From Neolewinella agarilytica (lineage in GTDB: Bacteria; Bacteroidota; Bacteroidia; Chitinophagales; Saprospiraceae), in contig NZ_FOFB01000002.1 in NCBI RefSeq assembly GCF_900110645.1, positions 186,001-250,000 on the forward strand: a DNA stretch of 64,000 nucleotides, read 5' to 3'. A program made the translations under genes and the position numbers. The notes beneath the pieces were generated by a model. That model was given only the letters and a program-made list of their open reading frames with translations. It had not been told where the DNA came from and did not search any database. Shown here one piece after another: positions 42,666-52,044 of the stretch (positions are counted from its first letter, which is position 1; every line of letters begins with the position of its first letter).

Positions 42666-43223
42666 TCCCCAACGATAGCTCTCCAATTCAAAGCCTGCCA
42701 GATCCAGCACCCGGTCCACCACCGTCAGGGCGATCTCTTCTTTAGTCTCCGCGCCCGAGTAAAAGCTCGGGATGGCGGGGCAGATGATGCCACCGGCTTC
42801 GGTAATGGTAACCATGTTGCGCAAATGGATCAGGCTAAGTGGGGTCTCCCGTGGAACGACGATGAGCCGGCGGCGTTCCTTCAAGACTACGTCAGCGGCG
42901 CGGGTGATGAGGTCTTGACTGACGCCAGTGGCGATTCGTGCCATCAGTCCCATACTACAGGGGCAGACGAGCATCGTGCCGTACTTCGCAGAGCCGGAGG
43001 CGAAGGGAGCGTTAAAGTCGTTTTTTTCGTAGAAATCAAAGGGGTAAACGGAAGCATCAAAGGAGCCGAGCTCCAGCTCCCAGTTGACCTTTCCGTTGCC
43101 GGTCATCACCACGCCGACGGCTTCCCACTGATCTTTCAGAGTGGCGAGGCGGTCGAGGAGAAGTTTGGCGTAGAGGCTCCCACTACTGCCGCCGATGGCG
43201 ACTACGATTTTGTGCTTATGCAT
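42660..43223 (-). CDS. ubiX: UbiX-type flavin prenyltransferase
   Basis: 187 aa from ATG 43223 (MHKHKIVVAIGGSSGSLYAKLLLDRL). Flavoprotein motifs: AIGGSSGS at the start, the mid-protein SAKYGTMLVCPCSMGLMARIATGVSQDLITRAADVVLKERRRLIVVPRETPLSLIHLRNMVTITEAGGIICP block (given in parts), and the tail LDLAGFELESYRWGE. Attaches a dimethylallyl group to FMN to make prenylated FMN for UbiD decarboxylases, as in quinone synthesis; cytoplasmic dodecamer in the family. No ubiD lies in the window. Its last codons and stop coincide with a repeated 3' element. Confidence 0.92.
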   Translation of the reverse strand: MHKHKIVVAIGGSSGSLYAKLLLDRLATLKDQWEAVGVVMTGNGKVNWELELGSFDASVYPFDFYEKNDFNAPFASGSAKYGTMLVCPCSMGLMARIATGVSQDLITRAADVVLKERRRLIVVPRETPLSLIHLRNMVTITEAGGIICPAIPSFYSGAETKEEIALTVVDRVLDLAGFELESYRWGE

Positions 43224-43324
43224 AAAATTGGAACGGGGACAAAGGCTGATTGGTTGTGGATTTAGTAAAATGGCGAGGTAGTGATTAATACCGTTTAAAG
43301 AAAAGTAAACGGCACTAACCATCA

Positions 43325-43406
43325 GGGGGCGCGGCCGCAGGTGCAATGTTAAAGTTGTAATGAGCATGGCTTATTTAGACTTTACCCTGCACCTGCGGTC
43401 CCGCGC
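43325..43406. repeat. Inverted pair of the dispersed GC-rich motif
   Basis: Left end 43325-43348 (contains GGCGCGGCCGCAGGTGCA) and right end 43389-43406 (GCACCTGCGGTCCCGCGC). TAAAGT/ACTTTA also pair inside, so the 82-bp unit can fold as one hairpin. Its last 27 bp (43380-43406) are identical to 21112-21138. Confidence 0.7.
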
Positions 43407-43407
43407 A

Positions 43408-43440
43408 TAAAAAAAGGCCGGAAGCATAAGCTCCCGGCCT
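43408..43440 (-). terminator. clpB terminator
   Basis: AGGCCGGAAGC (43415-43425) pairs with GCTCCCGGCCT (43430-43440) with one mismatch and a 4-nt loop. The minus strand then runs into seven T residues. 30 bp past the clpB stop. Confidence 0.85.
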
Positions 43441-43470
43441 CGAACACACACTAAAACACTCATCATTTCT

Positions 43471-46095
43471 TTACACCGCTTCCGCTACCCGCTCGGTTTC
43501 CCGAGCTTTACGGAACACGACGATATCATTGAACACATCAAGCACCAGCTGGCTGCCGGGCTGAATTTCGTCGGCCAGCATCTGCTTAGACAACTGCCGC
43601 AGCACCCGTTTTTTGATGACACGCTTCAATGGGCGTGCACCGAATTCCGGGTTGTAGCCCTCGGCCGCGAGCCAATCCATCGCTTCCGGCGCAACGGTTA
43701 GGAGGATGTCCTGCTCGGCCAGTTGCTGGGTTACCTCACGAAGCTGAAGCTCCACGATCTGACGGATATCGCCCCGGCTGAGCGGACGGAACATCACCAC
43801 ATCATCGATACGATTCAGGAATTCCGGGCGTACCGTTTGCTTCAGTACGTTGAAAAGCTGCTCTTTGGTTTCTTCCACGATTTCCTCCTCATTATTTCCG
43901 TCGATCTGGCTGAATTTTTCCCGGATCAAATCAGAGCCAATGTTGGAGGTCATGATGACGATGGTGTTCTTGAAGTTAGCCATCCGTCCTTTATTGTCGG
44001 TGAGCCGGCCATCATCCAGTACCTGCAGGAGCGTATTGAACACGTCGGGGTGTGCCTTTTCGATCTCGTCAAGCAAGACGACCGAGTAGGGCTTGCGCCG
44101 CACGGCTTCGGTCAGTTGCCCGCCTTCGTCGTAGCCGACGTATCCGGGAGGGGCACCCACCAGACGGCTCACGGCGTGCGCCTCCTGATATTCACTCATA
44201 TCGATACGCGTCATCATATCCGCGTCGTTGAAGAGGTACTCGGCGAGCGCCTTGGCCAGTTCCGTTTTACCAACACCGGTGGTGCCCAGGAAGAGGAAAC
44301 TCCCGATGGGGCGGTCCTGGCTACTCAGGCCGGTGCGGCTCAGACGAATAGCATCGGCAACAGCCTCTACGGCCTCGTCCTGGCCCACTACGCGGGCATG
44401 GAGTTCTTCTTCCAGGCGGAGTAGCTTTTCCCGCTCACTTTGCAGCATGCGGGTAACGGGGATGCCGGTCCAGCGTGCTACGATTTCGGCGATGTCTTCA
44501 GCGTCAACCTCTTCCTTGACGAGCATCTTGTTGTCGGCCTGCATTTCAATCAGGCGCTCATTGAAGCCAGTCAGCTCTTGCTCTACTTCAGGGATGAGCC
44601 CGTAACGAATCTCAGCTACGCGACTGAATTCTCCGCTTCGTTCGGCCTGTTTGGCGTCCGTCTTCAGCTGTTCGATACGTTCTTTTGCCTGCTGAATCCC
44701 CAGCACCACTTCCCGCTCGGTTTCCCACTGAGCACGGAGTTCGTTACGCCGGTCCTCGAGGTTCGCCAGGTCAGCCGCAATGCGGTCCATTTTGGTTTCA
44801 TCATTTTCCCGCTTAACGGCTTCCCGTTCAATTTCGAGTTGGCGAATCTTACGTTCAACTTCGTCCAGCTCTTCCGGCATGGAGTTCATCTCCAGGCGCA
44901 GGCGGGCAGCGGCCTCGTCGATGAGGTCGATGGCTTTGTCCGGCAGGAATCGATCACTAATGTAGCGTTCGGAGAGCTGGACGGCGGCTACGACGGCTTC
45001 GTCAAGGATGTTAATCTTATGGTGCGTTTCGTAGCGCTCTTTGAGGCCACGGAGGATAGAGATAGCGTCTTCTTCGTTAGGCTCGGCTACGTTTACCTGC
45101 TGGAAGCGGCGTTCGAGGGCCTTGTCCGTTTCAAAGTACTTCTGGTACTCGGCCAGGGTGGTGGCACCGATGGCGCGGAGTTCGCCGCGGGCCAGGGCTG
45201 GCTTGAGGATGTTGGCGGCGTCCATCGCGCCCTGTCCTTTACCCGCACCCACGAGGGTGTGGATCTCGTCGATGAAGAGGAAGATCTGGCCTTCGGCCTG
45301 AGTAACTTCATTAATGACGGCCTTCAGCCGTTCCTCGAATTCGCCCTGATACTTTGCACCGGCGATGAGGGCTCCCATATCAAGGCTGTAGATTTCCTTT
45401 TCACGTAGGTCCTCCGGTACATCTCCATTAACTATCCGGTGGGCAAGCCCTTCCACAATAGCCGTTTTACCAACACCGGGTTCTCCGATGAGGATAGGGT
45501 TGTTTTTACTCCGGCGGGCAAGGATGTGCAGAACCCGGCGAATCTCTTCGTCGCGGCCGATAACGGGGTCAAGCTTGTTCTTTCGGGCTTGCTCGTTCAG
45601 GTTAATGGCATATTTTTCCAGCGAGTTATAACTGTTCTCGGCAGAGTTGGAAGTCACCTTTTTTCCCTGACGCAACTCCTCAATGGCTTGCTTCAATACC
45701 TTATCGTTAACGCCAGAATCCTTTATGACCTGGGTAGACTGTTCATTAATTTTTAAACCAGCTAATAAGATATGTTCAAGGGAGACAAATTCGTCTCCCA
45801 TCTCACGAGCAATCACATTAGCGTGCTGCATCATTTCTGCGGCAAGGCGACTAAGCATCTGCTGCCCCCCGGATTGCTTCGGGTAGCCGGCAACAATACT
45901 ATCTGTTGCTTGCTTGACCGCATTGAGGTTAGCGCCCATCTTCTTGAAGAGAAAGGGCGTAACGTTTTCGTCAATTTCAAAAATAGCTTTCAGCAAGTGG
46001 CCGGGTTCAATATTTTGCTGCCCGTTACCGAGAGCAATCTCTCCCGCACGCTGTAAAGCCTCCTGAGACTTTATGGTAAAGTTGTTAAAGTTCAT
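43471..46095 (-). CDS. clpB: ClpB disaggregase
   Basis: 874 aa, full-length Hsp100. N-domain ([27 protein letters not shown], about 10-140), first AAA+ module (Walker [10 protein letters not shown] near 204, Walker [15 protein letters not shown]), middle coiled-coil domain (about 400-525; [21 protein letters not shown]), second AAA+ module (Walker [10 protein letters not shown] near 604, [16 protein letters not shown]) and the C-terminal D2-small domain ([22 protein letters not shown]). ATP-driven unfolding of aggregated proteins with DnaK; cytoplasmic hexamer. Upstream DNA (46096-46310) has a bulged hairpin (AACGACCAG...CTGGTTCGTT) but no recognised heat-shock site. Confidence 0.97.
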   Translation of the reverse strand: MNFNNFTIKSQEALQRAGEIALGNGQQNIEPGHLLKAIFEIDENVTPFLFKKMGANLNAVKQATDSIVAGYPKQSGGQQMLSRLAAEMMQHANVIAREMGDEFVSLEHILLAGLKINEQSTQVIKDSGVNDKVLKQAIEELRQGKKVTSNSAENSYNSLEKYAINLNEQARKNKLDPVIGRDEEIRRVLHILARRSKNNPILIGEPGVGKTAIVEGLAHRIVNGDVPEDLREKEIYSLDMGALIAGAKYQGEFEERLKAVINEVTQAEGQIFLFIDEIHTLVGAGKGQGAMDAANILKPALARGELRAIGATTLAEYQKYFETDKALERRFQQVNVAEPNEEDAISILRGLKERYETHHKINILDEAVVAAVQLSERYISDRFLPDKAIDLIDEAAARLRLEMNSMPEELDEVERKIRQLEIEREAVKRENDETKMDRIAADLANLEDRRNELRAQWETEREVVLGIQQAKERIEQLKTDAKQAERSGEFSRVAEIRYGLIPEVEQELTGFNERLIEMQADNKMLVKEEVDAEDIAEIVARWTGIPVTRMLQSEREKLLRLEEELHARVVGQDEAVEAVADAIRLSRTGLSSQDRPIGSFLFLGTTGVGKTELAKALAEYLFNDADMMTRIDMSEYQEAHAVSRLVGAPPGYVGYDEGGQLTEAVRRKPYSVVLLDEIEKAHPDVFNTLLQVLDDGRLTDNKGRMANFKNTIVIMTSNIGSDLIREKFSQIDGNNEEEIVEETKEQLFNVLKQTVRPEFLNRIDDVVMFRPLSRGDIRQIVELQLREVTQQLAEQDILLTVAPEAMDWLAAEGYNPEFGARPLKRVIKKRVLRQLSKQMLADEIQPGSQLVLDVFNDIVVFRKARETERVAEAV

Positions 46096-46319
46096 TATGC
46101 AAATGTTTGCCGCGGTAAGCGGATGGTTGTCAAGTAATTAGCGACACTATCGAAACGAAACGACCAGCGCTTCTGGTTCGTTGGTGTCACGTATTTAGCA
46201 TAGCAAAGGAGGTGCCCGGTGCACGTATCGGTAATTTCGTCATGTATTTTGTGCTTGGGCCTGACTTTTTTTCAGGCAGGGACTTGTTGGGGCAGGGACA
46301 AAAGAATGGGCAGGCCTGC
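46096..46319. other. clpB upstream region
   Basis: 224 bp before clpB. Holds a bulged hairpin at about 46159-46183 (AACGACCAG / CTGGTTCGTT) and a short one at 46259-46277 (GCCTGA / TCAGGC around a T-run). A weak -7 match (AACATTTG, minus strand) lies close to the ATG. Confidence 0.4.
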
Positions 46320-47760
46320 ATTATGTGACCTACCCATTTAGAGTGTGAAATTGAGAGACGCTAAAATCTGTGAATAGCTTAGCACAAGAAAAAAAGACGA
46401 TCAGGTTTATTACAAGTTGAGAGCTGTGGAAGCCTATATCATTACTGCGATCAAGGTTCTAAAGAGATAAAAGCGTCCGGAGTCGCTCCCTTCCCGTTGA
46501 TTGCGCTGCAAAGATGAATGGAAGACCAGGCAGGGACGGAGAGAATTCTATTTTTGGTAGGAAACCTCCGTTTTTTGGTACACATCAATGATTTTGACTC
46601 AATTGCCCTGAAAGAAAACGGGCAAGCCACATTATGTGACTTGCCCGTTTGAGAGTGTGAAATTGAGAGACGCTACAAAATGAAAAGGTTTACTATGAGT
46701 TGAGCGCTGTGGAAGCTTATATCATCAGTGCGATCGATGTGTAAGCAGCAGGCTGTTGTGGTTTTAACTGCTTTTCGTTGATTGCAGGGCAAAGATGAAC
46801 GGGAGCAGAGCCCGGAGCCGGTAGAATTCTATTTTTGGTAGGAAACCTTCGTTTTTCGGGAAGCTGCTCCTGATTAGGCAAACTCTCTCCTCGGCGAAAG
46901 AAAACGGGCAAGCCACATTATGTGACTTGCCCGTTTGAGAGTGTGAAATTGAGAGACGCTACAAAATGAAAAGGTTTACTATGAGTTGAGCGCTGTGGAA
47001 GCTTATATCATCAGTGCGATCAATGTGTAAGCAGCAGGCTGTTGTGGTCTTAACTGCTTTTCGTTGATTGCAGGACAAAGATGAACGGGAGCAGAGCCCG
47101 GAGCCGGCAGAATTCTATTTTTGGTAGGAAACCTTCGTTTTTCGGGAAGCTGCTCCTGATCAGGCAAACGCTCTCCGGCGAAAGAATAAAGGGTAAGCCA
47201 CATTATGTGACTTGCCCGTTTGAGAGTGTGAAATTGAGAGACGCTACAAAATGAAAAGGTTTATTATGAGTTGAGCGCTGTGGAAGCTTATATCATCAGT
47301 GCGATCGATGTGTAAGCAGCAGGCTGTTGTGGTCTTAACTGCTTTTCGTTGATTGCAGGGCAAAGATGAACGGGAGCAGAGCCCGGAGCCGGCAGAATTC
47401 TATTTTTGGTAGGAAACCTTCGTTTTTCGGGAAGCTGCTCCTGATCAGGCAAACGCTCTCCGGCGAAAGAATAAAGGGTAAGCCACATTATGTGACTTAC
47501 CCATCAAGATGTTGAAAATAAGATGCTTAAAATATGTACAAGGGGGATTAAAATCTAAAAACCATAGGGACTATTACTACACAGTAGCGGAGGAGTTTGG
47601 TAAGAACCTTACCCGTTAGTAAGGTTGACCAGTGACTAGTTCCCGGCTAATTGCACGGCAAAGATGGGCCAGGCAAGAGGGCCTGACCGGTGAAATTCGA
47701 TTATCGGTAGCAGAGCTTCTTTTTTTGGAGTAGTTTACTCCTGATTCAGCTCAGGAATCA
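46320..47760. repeat. Tandem array of five ~285-bp units, non-coding
   Basis: The marker ATTATGTGAC recurs at 46320, 46631, 46917, 47202 and 47487, so the spacings are 311, 286, 285 and 285 bp. Units 2-4 (46631-47486) are almost identical: units 3 and 4 differ at about three positions, unit 2 at about ten. Units 1 and 5 are diverged but keep ordered blocks (GAAATTGAGAGACGCTA, GCTGTGGAAGC, GCAAAGATG, GAATTCTATTTTTGGTAGG). Each unit opens with a near-perfect palindrome, GGGCAAGCCACATTATGTG followed by ACTTGCCC, extended by AAAC/GTTT in units 2-3. Followed on the minus strand by T-rich sequence, this resembles a terminator. Plus-strand TATTTTTG is an exact TAnnTTTG box in units 1-4; minus-strand CATCTTTGC is conserved in all five. 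Confidence 0.9.
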
Positions 47761-47761
47761 A

Positions 47762-48454
47762 TCAAAGCAGATTAATGCTTCGCATCAAAATAGGCTTATG
47801 CGCTCTACTAATGGGGATGACCTTTGACCCAACGACCAGGGTATTGTCTTCAATGTCCTTGATCTTATCCATATTGACAATATATGATCGATGGATCTTT
47901 AAGAAGCGGGGGTTCTTGATGCGATGGTCAATGGACTTAAGGCTGCCGTGAATGACGTGGGTTTCTTTATTGGTTACTACTTTGACGTAGTCGCCGGTAT
48001 TTTCAAAGTAGAGGATGTTTTCAAAGGGTAGGCGGATAAATCTTCCATCACTCTTTATGTAAATTTCGTGGGTGGCGCTGGCGTAAGCAATTGCTTTGAG
48101 CTCTTTCTCACGGAGCTCTATTTTCTCAACGGCCTTTAGAAACCTCTGTAAAGTAATCGGTTTTTTCAGGAAATCGGTTACGTCATACTGGTAAGCCTCA
48201 AAAGCGTAATCCGTATTTGAAGTAGTGAACACCACCTGCGGCAGGTAAGGGAGTTGCTCCAGGAATTCAATGCCAGACATGCCCGGAAGCTCAATGTCCA
48301 GGAACATTAAGTCAATGTCGCCCTTGTCAACGGTCTCAACTGCCTGATTCGCGTCTTCAAAAACACCTACCATCTCAAAGGTGTCCACTTTAGCACAGAG
48401 ATGCTCTAATGATTTGCGGGCCATCACCTCGTCCTCAATGATAATACACTTCAT
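47762..48454 (-). CDS. LytTR-family response regulator
   Basis: 230 aa. Receiver domain 1-118 with the acidic pocket (IIIEDE), phosphoacceptor Asp53 in LMFLDIELPGMSG, Thr in VVFTTSNTDYA and Lys in DFLKKPI. C-terminal LytTR DNA-binding domain about 130-230 (DGRFIRLPFENILYFENTGDYVKVVT, LKSIDHRIKNPRFLKIHRSYIVNMDKI). The ATG overlaps the kinase stop by 4 bp (ATGA), so translation is coupled, and it is the output of the H-NOX/kinase pair. LytTR domains bind direct-repeat sites; the ~285-bp array begins right after its stop, which makes that array a possible target. Confidence 0.95.
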   Translation of the reverse strand: MKCIIIEDEVMARKSLEHLCAKVDTFEMVGVFEDANQAVETVDKGDIDLMFLDIELPGMSGIEFLEQLPYLPQVVFTTSNTDYAFEAYQYDVTDFLKKPITLQRFLKAVEKIELREKELKAIAYASATHEIYIKSDGRFIRLPFENILYFENTGDYVKVVTNKETHVIHGSLKSIDHRIKNPRFLKIHRSYIVNMDKIKDIEDNTLVVGSKVIPISRAHKPILMRSINLL

Positions 48455-51321
48455 GGGGTTACGTTTAATTGCTTGTAAAGAGCAGATTTCTCTGCCTCCA
48501 GCAGGGGCTTAATCGAAGCCAGAGCCTCAAATAGTTCGTCAACCTGTTGGCGACTTTCCTGAATCGACTGTTGAGCAACGTTTTTCTCTAAAATCTCCAG
48601 CTTTTTCGTTATGCCGGTAAGCCCGACCATGGAAAAGGTAGGCTTTATTTTATGAAGACTGCGTTGCAGTTCATTGGGGTCTTCCGCTTTAAGGGCAGCA
48701 AAGATGGAATCGAATTCTCCGTCGATAATATCCAGAAATATTGAGAATACTTCAAAAGCGTACGCAGTGTCCGAGCCGTATATCTTTTTCAGGTAAGCTC
48801 GGTCAAGTCGGTCACTAAACGAAAATTCGGTAGCAACCTCCTGAGGTTGGCCTGTCGTATTCAGGAGCCTTCCTACTACATTCAATAGTTGATCAGGGGT
48901 AAATGGCTTGGAGACAAAGTCAGATATTCCTGCCTTCATGGCCAATTCTTTCTTGGACAGGAAGGTGGAGGCCGTCAGGGCGATGATGGGCACAATTTCC
49001 CCCCGGGCATCCATCGCTCGGATCTTTTTGCTCGCCTCGTATCCGTCCATGACGGGCATTTGCAAATCCATGAAGATGATATCGAAATCATTCTCCCCGA
49101 AAATGTCAACGGCCTCTTGTCCATTATTGGCGATAGAAAACTGGAAGCCCCATTTCTTCAGTAAGGTAGAGAGATACTTGATGTTCATCAAGTTGTCTTC
49201 AACGATCAAAGCTTTCTTGTTGCTGAAGAGGCTTCTGTCATCTTTAACCGTAAGCGAATTTGTCTTCTCCTTTAACAGAAGAGGCCCCTTTTTCAGCACC
49301 AGCCGGAAATAAAAAGTTGATCCTTTCCCTTTCTTAGACTTTACCTCCAGTTCTCCTCCCATAAGAGAGACCAATCTTTTGGATATGGAAAGACCCAGTC
49401 CGGTCCCTCCGTATTCGTTCCTGATGGCTGCGTTGGCTTGCGTGAACTGGTCAAAAACGAGGCTGGCTTCCCGATCTGTCATCCCAATTCCGGTGTCCGT
49501 CACGGCAAAGTATAAATGATAGTGAGTATCCGTTTCCTTTTCAAGATTCACGGTCAGGTCTATGGATCCCGCTGCCGTAAATTTCTCTGCGTTACTTAAA
49601 AGGTTGAGCAGAACCTGGCTCAATAGTTGGTTGTCGGACAAGACAGTATTCCTAATACCATCATCCAGGTTAAATTGAAATTGTAAATCCTTTTCCCTTG
49701 CTTTAACACTAATGGTCGGGAGTATTTTCTTGCCAATTAAACCGATGTCAACGGGCTTCTCTTGTATCTCAATAGTGTCAGCGTCAATTTTGGAGATATC
49801 CAGAATGTCCGAAATAAGATTGCGAAGCAGACTGGCGGAGTTAGACAATACCTCTAAGTATTCCTGTTGATCAGATTCCAGCCTGGTGTCCGCCAGAAGA
49901 TGTGTCATGCCAATGATGGCGTTAAGCGGGGTGCGTATCTCATGGCTCATACTGGCCAGAAACTGCTTTTCAGCCTGCTGAGCTTTTTCCGCAACGTCTT
50001 TGGCCATCTTCAAATCATGCTCAAGTTCTTTTCTTGAGGTGATGTCATAGTGCAAACCGATAGACCCTACGACTTGCCCTTTTTCATTGTAAAACGGCGC
50101 TCCACTTACCAGGACCCAGATCTCAGACTGGTCCTTTCTGCGGATTTTCATCTCAAAGGCGCTGGAAATCCCGTTTTTCCGCTTTATGGTCTGTTCGGCA
50201 AAAGTTCTACTGTATTCATCTACAACCAGAGTTTCTTTTGCCTTTTTGCCAATCAACTCTTCATTCGTATATCCCGTCATTTCATTGAAGCGGTCGTAGG
50301 CTCTGATGATTTCACCTTCCGTGTCGACTTCCAGAATGCCGAGCTCCATGTTTTCAATTATCCCCCGGTATTTTTCTTCGCTTCGTTTCAGGATAATTTC
50401 CCGGTTTCGCCGATCCGATATGTCAGAATAGTACCAAAGAGTTCCCTGGTTTTCACCATCTATCAGAATGGGTATAAAGTTGCGGGAAAACACCTTTCCA
50501 TCCTTAGTAGGAAGCTCTTCGTCAATGACGATCTCCTGGTTTCTTATGATTTCTAAAATGCGCTCCATGAACTGGTCTGGCTCAACGAAATAGTCCGCTG
50601 CTGCAAGAGCAAGATCGGCGCAGTCCAGCCCAACCATTTCTTCAGGTGTCAGTGGAATGTTGAAAAGACTAATAAATGCCTGATTGACGAGTACTACCTT
50701 GCGGTTTTCATCTTCTACGAGGATGCCGTCAATCATGTTCTCCAACAGGGCAGAAAACCGGCTGTTTACCTTTTTAAGTTCCTGAAGGTTGTTCACCTTT
50801 TCCGTAATATCTCTGGCAACAGCGGAGAAAAGCACCTTCCCCTGTTCCTCCAATTTGGTTACGCTCTGGCCAACCCAAATGACGTCATTGTTGGCCGTTA
50901 ACACCGGGAATTCAAGATAGCTTTCAGCAATGTTTTCTTCTTTAATCCTGGTGTAATAAACAAAAACTTCTTCCCGGTAATCCTCGAGGATGAAATCTAC
51001 GTATCTGGCCCCGATAATGTCTTCCTGTTTGTAGCCAAATTTTTGTAATCCAATGGGGTTTATCATCAGGAAATAACCTTCCTCGTCTACCGTGAAAATG
51101 ATATCACTCGCATTGTTGATTAGTGCCTTGTATTGGTTCTCTTTGGAGAGTAATTGCTGGCTGCGAACTTCTATTTCCTCTTCCAGGGAAGCATTAAATG
51201 CCAATAAAGACTGGTTTGCCTCATACAGTTCTAAAGCCTTGGCTTCAAGGATGTCCTCTGCCTGCTTTCTCGCCGCTTCCGCACGCGCTAATTTTTTTTT
51301 CAGAAGCTCCAGTTCAGTCAT
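48451..51321 (-). CDS. Hybrid histidine kinase associated with H-NOX (HahK-like)
   Basis: 956 aa, soluble. N-terminal coiled coil (ELELLKKKLARAEAARKQAE, 1-62), three PAS domains (about 64-175, 186-303, 316-432), HisKA with His460 (FLASMSHEIRTPLNAI), HATPase with N box (LLNLLSNAEKF), G1 (VTDTGIGM) and G2 (GGTGLGLSIS), a receiver domain with Asp752 (FMDLQMPVMDGYEA), and a C-terminal HPt domain with His890 (LQRSLHKIKPTFSMVG). A full His-Asp-His phosphorelay thus lies in one protein, with the LytTR Asp53 as the final acceptor. The H-NOX gene lies 3 bp upstream, the known arrangement in which NO-bound H-NOX alters kinase autophosphorylation. Confidence 0.95.
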   Translation of the reverse strand: MTELELLKKKLARAEAARKQAEDILEAKALELYEANQSLLAFNASLEEEIEVRSQQLLSKENQYKALINNASDIIFTVDEEGYFLMINPIGLQKFGYKQEDIIGARYVDFILEDYREEVFVYYTRIKEENIAESYLEFPVLTANNDVIWVGQSVTKLEEQGKVLFSAVARDITEKVNNLQELKKVNSRFSALLENMIDGILVEDENRKVVLVNQAFISLFNIPLTPEEMVGLDCADLALAAADYFVEPDQFMERILEIIRNQEIVIDEELPTKDGKVFSRNFIPILIDGENQGTLWYYSDISDRRNREIILKRSEEKYRGIIENMELGILEVDTEGEIIRAYDRFNEMTGYTNEELIGKKAKETLVVDEYSRTFAEQTIKRKNGISSAFEMKIRRKDQSEIWVLVSGAPFYNEKGQVVGSIGLHYDITSRKELEHDLKMAKDVAEKAQQAEKQFLASMSHEIRTPLNAIIGMTHLLADTRLESDQQEYLEVLSNSASLLRNLISDILDISKIDADTIEIQEKPVDIGLIGKKILPTISVKAREKDLQFQFNLDDGIRNTVLSDNQLLSQVLLNLLSNAEKFTAAGSIDLTVNLEKETDTHYHLYFAVTDTGIGMTDREASLVFDQFTQANAAIRNEYGGTGLGLSISKRLVSLMGGELEVKSKKGKGSTFYFRLVLKKGPLLLKEKTNSLTVKDDRSLFSNKKALIVEDNLMNIKYLSTLLKKWGFQFSIANNGQEAVDIFGENDFDIIFMDLQMPVMDGYEASKKIRAMDARGEIVPIIALTASTFLSKKELAMKAGISDFVSKPFTPDQLLNVVGRLLNTTGQPQEVATEFSFSDRLDRAYLKKIYGSDTAYAFEVFSIFLDIIDGEFDSIFAALKAEDPNELQRSLHKIKPTFSMVGLTGITKKLEILEKNVAQQSIQESRQQVDELFEALASIKPLLEAEKSALYKQLNVTP

Positions 51322-51324
51322 TAC

Positions 51325-51864
51325 CTACACTTTTGAAATGAAGAACTTTACTTTACTGCCATCTTCTTTTAAGAGCTCCGAAGTCACCTGATAAGGATCA
51401 CCGAAATGTGCAATGGACTTTTCGATAAGCCCCTCTGCCAAAGCGGACATTTTGCGTTCACTCTTGTAAATCAATGTTATGGAGCGGTTTTCATCAAGCT
51501 CATAGTCAAAGGTGGGAAGTGCAGCCTCGGGGTAAAGCTTTTGCACCTCTACGTGGATGTGGCCGTCTATTGATTTCAGGAAATCCACAACGTTATCCAC
51601 TTCGCTGAAAAACATAGGATAGTTCTTCAGGAAAGCATCGAACAGGTAGGCCCCGAATTCTTTCAGCAAGACTGTTGCCGGAAGATCTACCTCTGAAGAT
51701 AGATTAGATAACAGTTGAATGATTTCCGCATGATCATAAGTGCCGACAGCAGTATAGATTCCTTGTGAGGGCAGATCCGATGCATCAAGAATCTGATCTA
51801 CTACAGAGTAACCAAATTTGGATTCGACCATTTCAAGAAATTCCGTAAAAACTATACCTTTCAT
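51325..51864 (-). CDS. H-NOX heme NO/O2-binding sensor
   Basis: 179 aa, the usual length. Family features: MKGIVFTEFLEMVESKFGYSVVD at the start (in parts: MKGIVF, EFLEMVE), YTAVGTYDH, FLKNYPMFF, the proximal heme ligand His104 in DGHIHVEVQKLYP, Pro near 112, and the heme-propionate clamp Tyr133-x-Ser135-x-Arg137 (IYKSERK). Soluble cytoplasmic sensor, most likely for nitric oxide in an aerobic heterotroph of this kind, partnered with the hybrid kinase that starts 3 bp after it. First gene of the three-gene operon. The distal pocket cannot be read for O2 versus NO selectivity from sequence alone. Confidence 0.95.
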   Translation of the reverse strand: MKGIVFTEFLEMVESKFGYSVVDQILDASDLPSQGIYTAVGTYDHAEIIQLLSNLSSEVDLPATVLLKEFGAYLFDAFLKNYPMFFSEVDNVVDFLKSIDGHIHVEVQKLYPEAALPTFDYELDENRSITLIYKSERKMSALAEGLIEKSIAHFGDPYQVTSELLKEDGSKVKFFISKV

Positions 51865-51930
51865 AAGAGATGAAATTAAAAAAAGCTTTCAAAACCAAAA
51901 ACAGACCACAAAGTAAGTAACGACGGGGCT

Positions 51931-51944
51931 TTTTTACGTAAAAA
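51931..51944. promoter_or_regulatory. Palindrome upstream of the H-NOX operon
   Basis: TTTTTACGTAAAAA is a 14-bp perfect palindrome, 67 bp upstream of the H-NOX ATG. On the minus strand TTACTTTG, a 7-of-8 match to the -7 box, lies at 51908-51915, closer to the gene. The palindrome could be an operator, but no known regulator is identified. Confidence 0.35.
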
Positions 51945-52044
51945 GTGGGAGGATAAAGTAAATAGCTCCTCTGTCTCCCGATGATTTCACAGTAGCGGAG
52001 GGAGAGTCAAGGTTATTATCGTTAGGGAATAGATAAACGAAAAG

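Noticed and set aside
46717-47488. Three similar minus-strand frames (64-66 codons) in the 285-bp array
   Set aside because: They begin in the palindrome and repeat only because the DNA is tandemly duplicated. The diverged outer units do not keep the frame and no start signal is evident.
46320-47760. CRISPR array
   Set aside because: Units are ~285 bp and alike along their whole length, with no short repeat/unique spacer pattern and no cas genes.
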